Part shown: positions 25,787 to 34,446 of the stretch, in pieces
Position numbering within the stretch: the stretch's first letter is position 1
Layout: every line of letters starts with the position of its first letter
Origin: Micromonospora saelicesensis
GTDB lineage: Bacteria > Actinomycetota > Actinomycetes > Mycobacteriales > Micromonosporaceae
Assembly (NCBI RefSeq): GCF_900091575.1
Contig: NZ_FMCR01000007.1
Location: forward strand, 186,001 to 250,000
Direction: 5' to 3'
Length of the DNA stretch: 64,000 bases
Translations under genes and position numbers: made by a program
The notes under the pieces: generated by a model
Seen by the model: only the letters and a program-made list of their open reading frames with translations
The model's database searches: none
Told to the model about the DNA's origin: nothing

Positions 25787-26619
25787 TGCAGAACGAGTTG
25801 GCGTCGGTCAACGGGGAGCGCAGCCTGTCCGGCGTCGACCTCCGTCTGGGCTATCACGGTGTGCCGGTGGTGCACGGTGCCGTGATCAACCTCCGCGCGG
25901 GTGCCGTGACCGCACTGGTCGGGCCCAACGGCAGTGGCAAGTCCACCCTGCTGCGGGCCCTGGCCCGGCTGCACCCGATCGAGGCCGGAATCGTGCACCT
26001 CGCCGACGGCGTCACGGCCGCCAGCCTCGCGGCCCGGGAGTTCGCCCGGCGGGTCACCCTGCTCGCCCAGAGCCGGCCGGTGCCCAGCGGAGTCACCGTC
26101 CGCGACGTCGTCGGCTACGGCCGCCACCCCTACCGGGGGCGCTGGCGTACCGAGGACCCGGACGGCCCCGCCGCCATCGCACGCGCCATGGACGTCACCG
26201 GCGTCGCCGCGATGGCCGACCGTCCCGTCGACGAACTCTCCGGAGGCGAGTTGCAGCGGGTCTGGTTGGCCACCTGCCTCGCCCAGGACACCCCGGTTCT
26301 GCTCCTCGACGAACCCACCACGTTTCTCGACCTGCGCTACCAGGTGGAGATCCTCGACCTGGTCCGTGACCTCGCGGACGATCACGGCGTCGCCGTCGGC
26401 GTCGTGCTGCACGACCTCAACCAGGCAGCCGCCGTGGCCGACGAGGTGGTCCTGTTGCAGCAGGGCCGGGTCCGCGCCACCGGCACCCCGGCAACGGTGT
26501 TCACCGAGAACGCCCTCACCGAGACCTACGGGATCCGCATCGAGGTGACCACCGATCCGCTCAGCGGACTGGTCACCACCCGCCCGGTCGGGCGGCACCA
26601 GATCCGCGCCCTGGTCTGA
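25786..26619 (+). CDS. Iron-siderophore ABC transporter ATP-binding protein (FecE/FepC-like)
   Basis: A 277-residue ABC ATPase of iron-siderophore import. Walker A GPNGSGKST near residues 46-54, Q-loop LLAQSRPVPSGVTVRDVVGYGR-type segment near 88-105 (GYGRHPY is the family hallmark), signature ELSGGELQRV, Walker B VLLLDEPTTFLD and H-loop VLHDLNQA. The ATG directly abuts the iron box and has no Shine-Dalgarno, so it may be translated from a leaderless mRNA. First gene of the operon; supplies energy to the fused permease. Confidence 0.94.
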   Translation: MQNELASVNGERSLSGVDLRLGYHGVPVVHGAVINLRAGAVTALVGPNGSGKSTLLRALARLHPIEAGIVHLADGVTAASLAAREFARRVTLLAQSRPVPSGVTVRDVVGYGRHPYRGRWRTEDPDGPAAIARAMDVTGVAAMADRPVDELSGGELQRVWLATCLAQDTPVLLLDEPTTFLDLRYQVEILDLVRDLADDHGVAVGVVLHDLNQAAAVADEVVLLQQGRVRATGTPATVFTENALTETYGIRIEVTTDPLSGLVTTRPVGRHQIRALV

Positions 26620-26650
26620 ACACCCCCATCCACAGCAGAGAAAGACCGTC

Positions 26651-27634
26651 ATGACCCGTACCCGTTTCACCGCCCTCATCGCCGTCGTGGCCGCGCTGAC
26701 GCTCGGCGCCTGCGGCACCACCGAGAACGCCGCGGCCCCCGACACCTCCGCCTCGGCGGCCGGCGGCCCGGTCACCGTCACCGACAGCCGGGGCAAGGAG
26801 ATCACCCTCAAGGCGCCGGCGACCAAGGTCGTCGGGCTTGAGTGGGGCGAGGTCGAGCTGCTGGTCAGCCTGGGCGTCATGCCCGTCGGTGTCGCCGACC
26901 CCAAGGGCTACGGCACCTGGGTCACCTCCGCGAAGCTCGACCCGAGCGTCAAGGACGTCGGGGTCCGCGGCGAGCCCAGCGTCGACGCGATCGTCGCCCT
27001 CCAGCCCGACCTCGTCGTCATGGAGGACGACCGGGGCGCCACCATGGTCAGTCAGCTGGAGAAGTTCGTGCCCGTGGTGGTCGCCAAGGGCAGTGACGCC
27101 ACCGACAACCTCGGCCGGATGCGCACCGACCTCAACATGATCGCGAAAGCGGTCGGCAAGACCACCGAGGCGGAGAAGCTGCTCACCGACTTCGACGCGG
27201 CCATCGCCGACGGCAAGAAGAAGATCGCCGACGTGGGTGCCGCCGGCCGTCCGTTCGCCATCGCCGACGGCTGGAAGGAGGGCAGCACCGTCAGCATCCG
27301 GATGTTCGGCACTGGCGCGCTGGTCTCCCAGATCGGCATCCAACTCGGCCTCACCAACGCCTGGACCGGCAAGACCGATGAGGTGTGGGGCCTGGGCCAG
27401 ACCGACGTCGAGGGCATGACGGTCCTCAAGGACCCCAACATGCACCTCTTCTACAACGCCTCCGACGGCGACGACGTGTTCGCCGACGGTCTCGCCGGCA
27501 ACGCCATCTGGAAGTCGCTGCCCTTCGTGCAGAAGGGCAACCTGCACAAGATGCCCAACGGCATCTGGACCTTCGGCGGTCCGCTCTCCGGCAAGCAGTA
27601 CATCGACGAACTCGTCAAGACGTACACGGTGTGA
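26651..27634 (+). CDS. Iron-siderophore ABC transporter substrate-binding lipoprotein (FecB-like)
   Basis: A 327-residue class III periplasmic-binding protein. A lipobox at LGAC (Cys21) anchors it to the outer membrane face; the mature protein begins with an Ala/Ser linker, then VTVTDSRGKEITLKAPATKV and GLEWGEVELLVSLGVMPVGV, typical of FecB/FhuD-type ferric-siderophore receptors. Two lobes are bridged by a long helix (about residues 150-190). No siderophore biosynthesis genes lie in the window, so the ligand may be made elsewhere or be a foreign siderophore. The permease start overlaps its stop. Confidence 0.92.
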   Translation: MTRTRFTALIAVVAALTLGACGTTENAAAPDTSASAAGGPVTVTDSRGKEITLKAPATKVVGLEWGEVELLVSLGVMPVGVADPKGYGTWVTSAKLDPSVKDVGVRGEPSVDAIVALQPDLVVMEDDRGATMVSQLEKFVPVVVAKGSDATDNLGRMRTDLNMIAKAVGKTTEAEKLLTDFDAAIADGKKKIADVGAAGRPFAIADGWKEGSTVSIRMFGTGALVSQIGIQLGLTNAWTGKTDEVWGLGQTDVEGMTVLKDPNMHLFYNASDGDDVFADGLAGNAIWKSLPFVQKGNLHKMPNGIWTFGGPLSGKQYIDELVKTYTV

Positions 27635-29739
27635 GCGTGCTGAACGCGCCCCCACGCCCGGAGCCGGCCACCCGGCCGGCTCCGGGCGGACGCCGGGCCG
27701 TGCCCCGCGTCGCCGTCGTCTTCGTCGCCGCGATCCTGCTGCTGCTCGTGGTCGGCGCGGTGCACCTCACCCAGGGCACCTCGAACGTCGGCGCCCTCGA
27801 CCTGCTGCGGCTCGCGACCGGCGCGGACGACGAGGCCGCCCGCGTCCTGGTCGCGTCCCGGCTGCCCCGGCTGCTCGCCGGGCTCGCCATCGGCGTGGCG
27901 CTCGGGTTCGCCGGGGCGGCGTTGCAGTCGATCGCCCGCAACCCGCTCGCGTCCCCCGACACCCTCGCGGTCAACGCGGGCGCTCACCTGGCGATCGTCG
28001 CCGTCGCCGCGTTCGGCGTCTCGCTGCCCGCGCTGCCCGCCGGCGGCCTCGCCTTCTGCGGCGGGCTGGCCGCCGCCGGCCTGGTGATGGCGATGTCCTC
28101 CGGTGGGCAGGCCGGCACCACCCGGCTGATCCTCGCCGGCTCGGCGACCGCGCTGGCGCTCGGGTCGGTGACCACCCTGCTGCTGCTCCTGTTCGAGCAG
28201 GCCACCATCGGGCTGTTCGCCTGGGGGAACGGCTCGCTGGTGCAGAGCGACCTGACCGCGCTGACCCAACTCGCTCCGGTGATCGTCGGCGCCACCATCG
28301 TGCTCGTACTGCTCGGGCACCGCCTCGACATCCTCGCCCTCGGCGACGACACCGCCACCGTGCTCGGTCTCGACGTGCGGCGCACCCGGCTCACCGTCAT
28401 GGTGCTGGCCGTGCTGCTCTCCGCCGCGGCCGTCACCCTCACCGGCCCGGTCGGCTTCGTCGGCCTGTGCGCACCGGTGATCGTCCGGCTGCTCGCCCCC
28501 GTGGTGCCGGGCGTGCACCGGCACCGCATCCTGCTGCCGTTGTCCGGCATCGCCGGGGTCGTCATCGTGCTCGGCTCCGACGTGCTGCTGCGGGCCGTGA
28601 TGGGCGGGCAGGCCGGGGTCGACATCCCGACCGGCGTGGTCACCACCCTGTTCGGCGCGGCGATCCTCATCTGGCTGGCCCGCCGGCACCGCGACGCCGG
28701 CCCCACCCGTCGTCCGCCCGGAGGGCACGCGGCCGTCCGCTCCGCCGCCTTCCACCGCGGCGTCGTCGCCGTCACCGCAGTCCTGACCGTCTGCGCCGTG
28801 GCGGTCGGCATGCTCGCCGGTGACACCTGGGTGTTGCTCGGCGACGTCGTCAACTGGGTCAACGGCACCACAGGGCCCGCGTACACCTTTGTGCTGGACC
28901 AGCGGTGGCCGCGCGTCGCCGCGGCGGTCCTGGCCGGCGCGGCGCTCGCGGTCGCCGGCACCACAGTGCAGGCCGTCTGCCGCAATCCGCTGGCCGAACC
29001 CGGCATCCTCGGCATCACCGCCGGCGCCGGGCTCGGCGCCGTCTCCCTGCTCACCTTCGTGCCGCTGGCCGGGGTGTGGGCCGTCTCCGGCGTCGCCGGG
29101 CTCGGCGCGATGCTGGCGTTCGCCCTGGTCTACGGCCTGGCCTGGCGCGGCGGACTGAGCTCCGACCGACTGGTGCTGATCGGTTTCGGCGCCTGGCAGG
29201 GCGGCATGGCGGTCATCACCTACCTGGTCGTGGCCTTCGACCCGTGGAACACCGGGAAGGCGTTGACCTGGCTGTCCGGCTCCACCTACGGCCGGATGCC
29301 CACCCAGGTGCTGCCGGTGCTGATCGCCCTGCTGGTGCTCACTCCGGCCGTGGTCGCCGCCCGCCGGGAACTCGACCTGATGGCGCTGGACGACGACACC
29401 CCCCGGGTGCTGGGCGTCCGGCTGGAACGCACCCGGTTGATCGCGCTCGGCGCGGCGGCGCTGCTCACCTCCACCGCCGTCTCGGCCGTCGGGGTCATCG
29501 GTTTCGTCGGTCTGGTCGCCCCGCACGCCGCGCGGGCGCTCGTCGGCGGCCGGCACTCCCGGGTGCTCCCGGTGGCCGCCCTGCTCGGCGCGGCGCTGGT
29601 CAGCATCGCCGACACCCTCGGTCGGACGGTCATCGCTCCGGCCCAGATCCCCGCCGGCCTGGTCACCGCCATGATCGGCACCCCGTACTTCGTCTGGCTG
29701 CTGTGGCGCTCCCGCGCCGTGGCGAGCACCACCCGGTAG
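27631..29739 (+). CDS. Fused FecCD-type iron-siderophore permease (two permease domains, FhuB-like)
   Basis: A 702-residue membrane protein made of two FecCD permease units in tandem, as in E. coli FhuB. The first unit (about 40-355) contains ALDLLRLATG, SRLPRLLAGLAIGVALGFAG and AGVDIPTGVVTTLFGA; the second (about 375-700) repeats these as DQRWPRVAAAVLAGAALAVAG and PAQIPAGLVTAMIGTPYF. Each predicts about ten TM helices. Usually actinomycetes encode the two halves as separate genes. The start is the GTG at 27631, overlapping the binding-protein stop (GTGA); the frame is open upstream but that part is a shadow. Confidence 0.92.
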   Translation: MSVLNAPPRPEPATRPAPGGRRAVPRVAVVFVAAILLLLVVGAVHLTQGTSNVGALDLLRLATGADDEAARVLVASRLPRLLAGLAIGVALGFAGAALQSIARNPLASPDTLAVNAGAHLAIVAVAAFGVSLPALPAGGLAFCGGLAAAGLVMAMSSGGQAGTTRLILAGSATALALGSVTTLLLLLFEQATIGLFAWGNGSLVQSDLTALTQLAPVIVGATIVLVLLGHRLDILALGDDTATVLGLDVRRTRLTVMVLAVLLSAAAVTLTGPVGFVGLCAPVIVRLLAPVVPGVHRHRILLPLSGIAGVVIVLGSDVLLRAVMGGQAGVDIPTGVVTTLFGAAILIWLARRHRDAGPTRRPPGGHAAVRSAAFHRGVVAVTAVLTVCAVAVGMLAGDTWVLLGDVVNWVNGTTGPAYTFVLDQRWPRVAAAVLAGAALAVAGTTVQAVCRNPLAEPGILGITAGAGLGAVSLLTFVPLAGVWAVSGVAGLGAMLAFALVYGLAWRGGLSSDRLVLIGFGAWQGGMAVITYLVVAFDPWNTGKALTWLSGSTYGRMPTQVLPVLIALLVLTPAVVAARRELDLMALDDDTPRVLGVRLERTRLIALGAAALLTSTAVSAVGVIGFVGLVAPHAARALVGGRHSRVLPVAALLGAALVSIADTLGRTVIAPAQIPAGLVTAMIGTPYFVWLLWRSRAVASTTR

Positions 29740-29766
29740 ACGCCGGCCCGAGTCGAGAGAGGCACC

Positions 29767-30672
29767 ATGACCGAGACCCTGCCCATCGCCCCGTGGCGCG
29801 TGTTCGCCGTCACCGTCAGCGCGGTACGCCGACTCAGCCCGTCCTTCACCCGGGTGACCTTCACCGGGGCGGACCTGGACCGCTTCGCCGACAACGGTTA
29901 CGACCAACGGATCAAACTGGCACTGCCGCTGCCCGGTCAGGCCCGGGCGACCCTGCCGGACGGCGCGGACTGGTACGCGACGTGGCGGGCCCTGCCCGAG
30001 CACCTGCGCAACCCGATACGCACCTACACGGTGCGGGCGGTCCGCCCGCACCTGGCCGAGGTCGACGTCGACCTGGTGTTGCACGGCGACAGTGGCCCGG
30101 CGACGCGCTGGGCTCGGCGGGCCGGCGTCGGCGACGAGATCGCCCTGGTCGGGCCGGATGCCGGCTTCGACGGCAACCACGGCGGGGTCGAGTTTCGACC
30201 GTCCACCGGCGGCACGCTGTTGCTGGCCGGGGACGAGACCGCGGTGCCGGCGATCAGCAGCATCTGCGAGCGGCTCCCCCTCGACGCCCGGGGCACTGTC
30301 GTGCTGGAGGTGCCCGACGCCGCCGACGTGCTGCCGCTGCTCGCGCCGCCTGGCGTCGAGGTCCGCTGGTTGGCCCGGGGCGCCGACGGGTACGGCAGCC
30401 GGCTGGTGCCCGCCGTCGTCGCGGCGGCCGGAGAACTGCTGGCCCCCGGCGCGTCGACGGCCGCCCAACCAGTGCCGGACGTCGACGTGGACAGCGAGAT
30501 CCTGTGGGAGGTGCCCGAGCAGGTGGCCTCGACGCCGCTCTACGCGTGGCTGGCCGGGGAGGCCGGCGTCATCCGTAACCTGCGCCGGCACCTGGTCGCC
30601 GAACGGGGTCTGGACCGGCGGGCGGTGGCCTTCATGGGCTACTGGCGTCTCGGCCACGCCGACGCCGACTGA
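29767..30672 (+). CDS. Siderophore-interacting protein (FAD-dependent ferric reductase, SIP family)
   Basis: A 301-residue flavoprotein of the ViuB/SIP family that reduces ferric-siderophore in the cytoplasm to free iron. FAD-binding beta-barrel at about 15-150 with RTYTVRAVRP near residues 79-88 and a GDSGPATRWARRAGVGDEI segment; the NAD(P)H-like domain follows with LLLAGDETAVPAI near 153-165. The C-terminus RRAVAFMGYWRLGHAD is typical of the family. It starts 28 bases after the permease stop, behind a GAGAGG site, and completes the iron operon: capture, import, reductive release. Confidence 0.94.
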   Translation: MTETLPIAPWRVFAVTVSAVRRLSPSFTRVTFTGADLDRFADNGYDQRIKLALPLPGQARATLPDGADWYATWRALPEHLRNPIRTYTVRAVRPHLAEVDVDLVLHGDSGPATRWARRAGVGDEIALVGPDAGFDGNHGGVEFRPSTGGTLLLAGDETAVPAISSICERLPLDARGTVVLEVPDAADVLPLLAPPGVEVRWLARGADGYGSRLVPAVVAAAGELLAPGASTAAQPVPDVDVDSEILWEVPEQVASTPLYAWLAGEAGVIRNLRRHLVAERGLDRRAVAFMGYWRLGHADAD

Positions 30673-30803
30673 CAGCGCCGCGAGGCGCACCACGCCGGGC
30701 GGCCGCGAGGTGCGTCGGAGGCCGTGAGGCGCGTACCGTTTCGGGTCGGAGTTGGGGCGGGTCGGCTGGAGCCGGCACGGGATACGGGACGAGACAACGA
30801 CGC

Positions 30804-32264
30804 ATGACGGTGGACAACATTACCGAAAACGGTCAAGAGGGTATTGACCGAAGCCGGCTGGAGGCCTGCCTCAGCGTCTTCGAGGCGTTGGAGGCGCTGC
30901 CCTCCGACCACCCCGACGTGGTGCAGGTGCAGCGGGCCACCGCCCGGCTCTACAAGGTGATCAAGCAGCGGCGGCGGGAGGAGCGGCGGGACGCCATCCT
31001 CGCCGCCGACCGCGCCGTGACGGAGGCCACCGCCACCGGCGCACCGGGGCGGATCGACGACGAGACACAGGGCATTCCACTCGCGTCCTCCGTCGCGGGC
31101 GAGACCGCCGGCTTCCTGCACAACCCGCGCGGCTGCTACGTCTGCAAGCAGCGCTACCGCGAGGTGGACGCCTTCTACCACCAGCTCTGCCCGTCCTGCG
31201 CCGCGCTGAACCGGGAGCGCCGCGACGCCCGCACCGATCTGACCGGCCGGCGTGCGCTGCTCACCGGCGGCCGGGCCAAGATCGGCATGTACATCGCGCT
31301 GCGGCTGCTGCGCGACGGCGCGCACACGACGGTGACGACCCGGTTCCCGCACGACGCGGTCCGCCGCTTCGCCGCGATGCCCGACAGCGCGGACTGGCTG
31401 CACCGGCTGCGCATCGTCGGGATCGACCTGCGCGACCCCGCCCAGGTGATCGCGCTCGCCGACGACGTCAGCAGCCAGGGCCCCCTGGACATCCTGATCA
31501 ACAACGCGGCGCAGACCGTCCGCCGGTCCCCCGGGGCGTACGCGCAGCTCATCGCCGCCGAGGCCGCAGCCCTGCCGGACGGCCCGCTGCCGGAGCTGAT
31601 CACGTTCGCCAAGCCGGACGGGCAGGGCGGCCCGGTGGGCAGCCTGACCGCCGGGCCACAGTCGACCGCGCTCACCCCGCACGCGCTCACCGCGCTGGCA
31701 CTGACCAGCGGCTCGGCCTCGCCGGAACGGATCGCGGCGTCCACGGCCATCGACGCCGGAGGTCTCGTGCCCGACCTCGACTCGGTCAACAGCTGGGTCC
31801 AGCGGGTCCAGGAGGTGGACCCGGTCGAGCTGCTCGAAGTGCAGCTGTGCAACGTCACCGCGCCGTTCGTGCTGGTCAGCCGGTTGCGCCCGGTGATGGC
31901 CGCCGCGTCGGCCCGCCGCAAGTACGTGGTGAACGTGTCGGCGATGGAGGGCCAGTTCGGCCGCGGTTACAAGGGGCCGGGGCACCCGCACACCAACATG
32001 GCCAAGGCGGCGCTGAACATGCTGACCCGCACCAGCGCCGAGGAGATGTTGACCGACGGCATCCTGATGACCAGCGTCGACACCGGTTGGATCACCGACG
32101 AACGCCCCCACCCGACGAAGATGCGGCTGGCCGACGAGGGCTTCCACGCCCCACTGGACCTGGTCGACGGCGCGGCCCGGGTGTACGACCCGATCGTCCG
32201 CGGCGAGCAGGGCGAGGATCTGTACGGCTGTTTCCTGAAGGACTACGCGCCCTGCGCCTGGTGA
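30804..32264 (+). CDS. SDR-family protein with N-terminal Cys4 motif
   Basis: A 486-residue protein. Residues 1-105 are helical and charged; C111-x2-C114 and C129-x2-C132 form a probable zinc ribbon; a Rossmann domain follows with TGGRAKIG (154-161) in place of the canonical TGxxxGxG, DLRDPAQ, and LINNAAQ. Near the usual active site, Ser379 is in NVSAMEG but the residue four before Lys401 is Thr397 (HTNMAK) rather than Tyr, so the YxxxK motif is changed; Tyr389 lies nearby. It may be a catalytically altered SDR or a sensor. The start ATG lies 131 bases after the SIP stop; a separate promoter is possible. UPF0303 follows 49 bases on. Confidence 0.8.
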   Translation: MTVDNITENGQEGIDRSRLEACLSVFEALEALPSDHPDVVQVQRATARLYKVIKQRRREERRDAILAADRAVTEATATGAPGRIDDETQGIPLASSVAGETAGFLHNPRGCYVCKQRYREVDAFYHQLCPSCAALNRERRDARTDLTGRRALLTGGRAKIGMYIALRLLRDGAHTTVTTRFPHDAVRRFAAMPDSADWLHRLRIVGIDLRDPAQVIALADDVSSQGPLDILINNAAQTVRRSPGAYAQLIAAEAAALPDGPLPELITFAKPDGQGGPVGSLTAGPQSTALTPHALTALALTSGSASPERIAASTAIDAGGLVPDLDSVNSWVQRVQEVDPVELLEVQLCNVTAPFVLVSRLRPVMAAASARRKYVVNVSAMEGQFGRGYKGPGHPHTNMAKAALNMLTRTSAEEMLTDGILMTSVDTGWITDERPHPTKMRLADEGFHAPLDLVDGAARVYDPIVRGEQGEDLYGCFLKDYAPCAW

Positions 32265-32313
32265 TCGCCCCGCACGACGAGGATGATCGCCCCGCACCAC
32301 GAAGGAGAAGAAC

Positions 32314-32790
32314 ATGTCAGCTGACCGTGAATCGTGGCCGACGCTGGACGAGCTGCTGCGCGAGGAGAGCGAGCTGGAGCTCGCGGGTCTGTCCGAGACC
32401 GACGCGTACGAGCTGGGGATGCTCGCCGTCACCGCCGCGACCGAGCAGCGGCTGCCGGTCTCGGTGGGCGTGTGGCGGGCCGGGCGGCAGTTGTTCCACT
32501 GTGGCCTGCCGGGGTCGACGGCGGACAACGACGCGTGGCTGCGCCGCAAGGGGCGGGTGGTGATGCGGTTCGAGCACTCCTCGCTCTACATGGCCCGGCT
32601 GTGCCAGGACAAGCAGGTGACGCTGGCAGAGAGGTACGGCCTGCCGGCCTCGCGGTACGCGGCGGCCGGAGGCGCGGTGCCGCTGCGCGTGCGCGGCACC
32701 GGTGTGGTGGGCTGGGTAGGTGTCTCCGGGCTGCCGCAGCTGGACGACCACCGTTTCGTGGTCGACATCCTGCGCAAGCTCCCCCGGTAG
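32314..32790 (+). CDS. UPF0303 / haem-degrading domain protein
   Basis: A 158-residue single-domain protein of the UPF0303 family, which shares the HbpS/GlcG-like fold (PF03928). Features: LLREESELELAGLSETDAYE at the start, ITEQ-like core AATEQRLPVSVGVWRAG, the conserved FHCGLPGSTADNDAWLRRK, and the Gly-rich VVGWVGVSGLPQLDDH end. HbpS relatives bind haem and can degrade it, but for UPF0303 proteins the activity is not settled. ATG follows AAGGAGAAG. Lying after the iron operon and the SDR, a link to haem or redox metabolism is possible but not shown. Confidence 0.85.
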   Translation: MSADRESWPTLDELLREESELELAGLSETDAYELGMLAVTAATEQRLPVSVGVWRAGRQLFHCGLPGSTADNDAWLRRKGRVVMRFEHSSLYMARLCQDKQVTLAERYGLPASRYAAAGGAVPLRVRGTGVVGWVGVSGLPQLDDHRFVVDILRKLPR

Positions 32791-32796
32791 AGCGTT

Positions 32797-32825
32797 CCCG
32801 GCGGCCTCGCAGCGAGGCCGCCGGG
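32797..32825. terminator. Bidirectional terminator between UPF0303 and FAD monooxygenase genes
   Basis: Inverted repeat of 14 bases (CCCGGCGGCCTCGC and complement) about a single base; the tip must open to about five bases, leaving a 12-bp stem. It lies 7 bases after one stop and 9 before the convergent stop. Confidence 0.8.
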
Positions 32826-32833
32826 TCATCCGC

Positions 32834-34210
32834 TCAGCGTGCGCGCCGGTTGGCGCGCAGGGCGCCCAGGAGCACGCCGGGGCGGGCCAGCGAGTGCGGG
32901 TGCTCGCGCATGGAGACGACGTCGTTGAACTTCCGCGCGGTCGCCACGTCCGTGACGGTCGCGGCGATGACCTGGCTGCTGGCCCAGCGGGAGAACCGGT
33001 AGCCGCGGGGGTAGGGCCCGTCGACGTGGGGCAACGCCAGGTCCGCCGAGGTGGAGAGCGACCAGGCGGCGTCGACCACGACCTTCTGCAGCGCGAGGTA
33101 GTGGCGCGCTGGCGCCCGCAGGTCCGGGCCGGACCGAAGGTACGTCGACAGGCAGGCCGCGTGCAGGGCCGACGCCGTCATGCCCTGCCCGTACACCGGG
33201 TTGAACGACGCGACGGCGTCGCCGACGCTGATCAGGCCGGCCGGGAACCGCTTGAGCGCGTGGAAGTCCCGTCGTCGGCTGTCGGCATGGTGGTAGGTCT
33301 GGACGTCGCCGATCATCTCCTGGTCGGCGACCTCGCCGAACTCCGGTGGGAACTGCTCGCGCAGGCGGCGGACGAAGTCCGCTGCGGTACGCCCCGGACG
33401 GTCGTTTCCGTAACCGGCCATCATGGCCATCCACCGACCGTCCTCGATGGCGAAGAACGCGGCCCCGGCCACGTCCATCGCCATCCTCGGCGTGTTCAAA
33501 GCCAGTACGACCGTCGAGGCCGGGGTGACCTCCGGGCGGCGGAACAGGGCGGTCGCGTAATTGAGGTGCACTGTCATCCGCCGGGTGACCGGCCGGTCCC
33601 AGTCGGCCTGCTCCAGCCAGTCCGAGAGCCTGCTGGAACGTCCCATGGCGTCCACCACGAGGTCAGCGCGTTCGACACCGGCCACCCCACCGCCCTCACA
33701 GCGGACCCCGGTGACCGCGGTGCCGTCGAACACGAGGCCGGTGGCGCGGGCGGTGATCGTCTTGACGTTGGGCAGTCGGAGCACCTGCTGGCGGATCAGG
33801 CCCTCCAGCAGCGGCCGGCTGCCCGCCAGACTGTCGGCGTCGTCGGGGACGACGACCTTCAGACGCCCGTCGAGGTAGTTGCGCCGGGCCGCGGGCGGCG
33901 CCTCGACCGCTCCGCGTGCCAGTGCCTCGTCGCGGAATCCGGGAAACAGCCGCTCCAGCTGGAAGAGGCCGCCGGGCAGCAGCGCGTGCAGCTGAGTCCC
34001 CTGGGGTACGCCGGGCCGCGCGCCAGTCACCTGCGGGTCGTCCCGGTCGATGATGACGACGCTGTCGGCGTGGTCGGACAGCACCCGGGCGGCCAGCAGA
34101 CCAGCGACACTGCCGCCGACCACGACGGCCGTGCCCATCGTCGGGGACGGCTGGTCAGGGGGTCGAGCCGCATTCAGCTCTGCGAAGACCCGGGACGGGG
34201 AGAGGGACAT
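32834..34210 (-). CDS. FAD-dependent monooxygenase/oxidoreductase
   Basis: A 458-residue flavoprotein of the PHBH-like group. The dinucleotide motif VVVGGSVAGLLAARVL is near residues 28-43, the FAD ribityl contact GDAVASFNPVYGQGM near 310-324, and DRDD near 55 binds the adenosine ribose. The family hydroxylates or epoxidises aromatic or isoprenoid substrates; the substrate here is unknown. The ATG at 34210 follows GGAGAG; the open frame continues to 34339 but lacks a site. A 24-bp dyad (34255-34278) lies 45 bases upstream, in the region shared with the divergent serine hydrolase. Confidence 0.88.
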   Translation of the reverse strand: MSLSPSRVFAELNAARPPDQPSPTMGTAVVVGGSVAGLLAARVLSDHADSVVIIDRDDPQVTGARPGVPQGTQLHALLPGGLFQLERLFPGFRDEALARGAVEAPPAARRNYLDGRLKVVVPDDADSLAGSRPLLEGLIRQQVLRLPNVKTITARATGLVFDGTAVTGVRCEGGGVAGVERADLVVDAMGRSSRLSDWLEQADWDRPVTRRMTVHLNYATALFRRPEVTPASTVVLALNTPRMAMDVAGAAFFAIEDGRWMAMMAGYGNDRPGRTAADFVRRLREQFPPEFGEVADQEMIGDVQTYHHADSRRRDFHALKRFPAGLISVGDAVASFNPVYGQGMTASALHAACLSTYLRSGPDLRAPARHYLALQKVVVDAAWSLSTSADLALPHVDGPYPRGYRFSRWASSQVIAATVTDVATARKFNDVVSMREHPHSLARPGVLLGALRANRRAR

Positions 34211-34254
34211 CGTGCTCTCCAAGGGGGTAACGGGGTGTGTGCCCTCCCCGGTCA

Positions 34255-34278
34255 CTGTCCGCGACCGTGCGCGGACAG
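34255..34278. promoter_or_regulatory. Operator-like dyad in the divergent region
   Basis: Perfect 9-bp arms (CTGTCCGCG / CGCGGACAG) separated by 6 bases, in the 236-base region between the divergent monooxygenase and serine hydrolase genes. Size and form fit a TetR-type operator, but no such regulator is adjacent; a short hairpin is the alternative. Confidence 0.45.
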
Positions 34279-34446
34279 ACCGGTGGACGGTCATTCGACG
34301 TTTTGCCCGCCGATCGTCGCACAACCACCTGAACGGCAACCGGCTGTGTCCGCCAGATGACCACGTGTTGACCGATGGGCCGGACGGGTCCGACGTTCGG
34401 ACGGGTCAGGTGGCGCGTTGTCCGGCCGGCTGTCACGATCTCCGGC

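Noticed and set aside
27451..30693. A 1080-codon open frame on the minus strand
   Set aside because: It is antisense to the iron uptake genes, whose protein families are certain. Its translation is compositionally biased (Gly, Arg, Gln, His, Asp) as expected for a GC-rich shadow frame.
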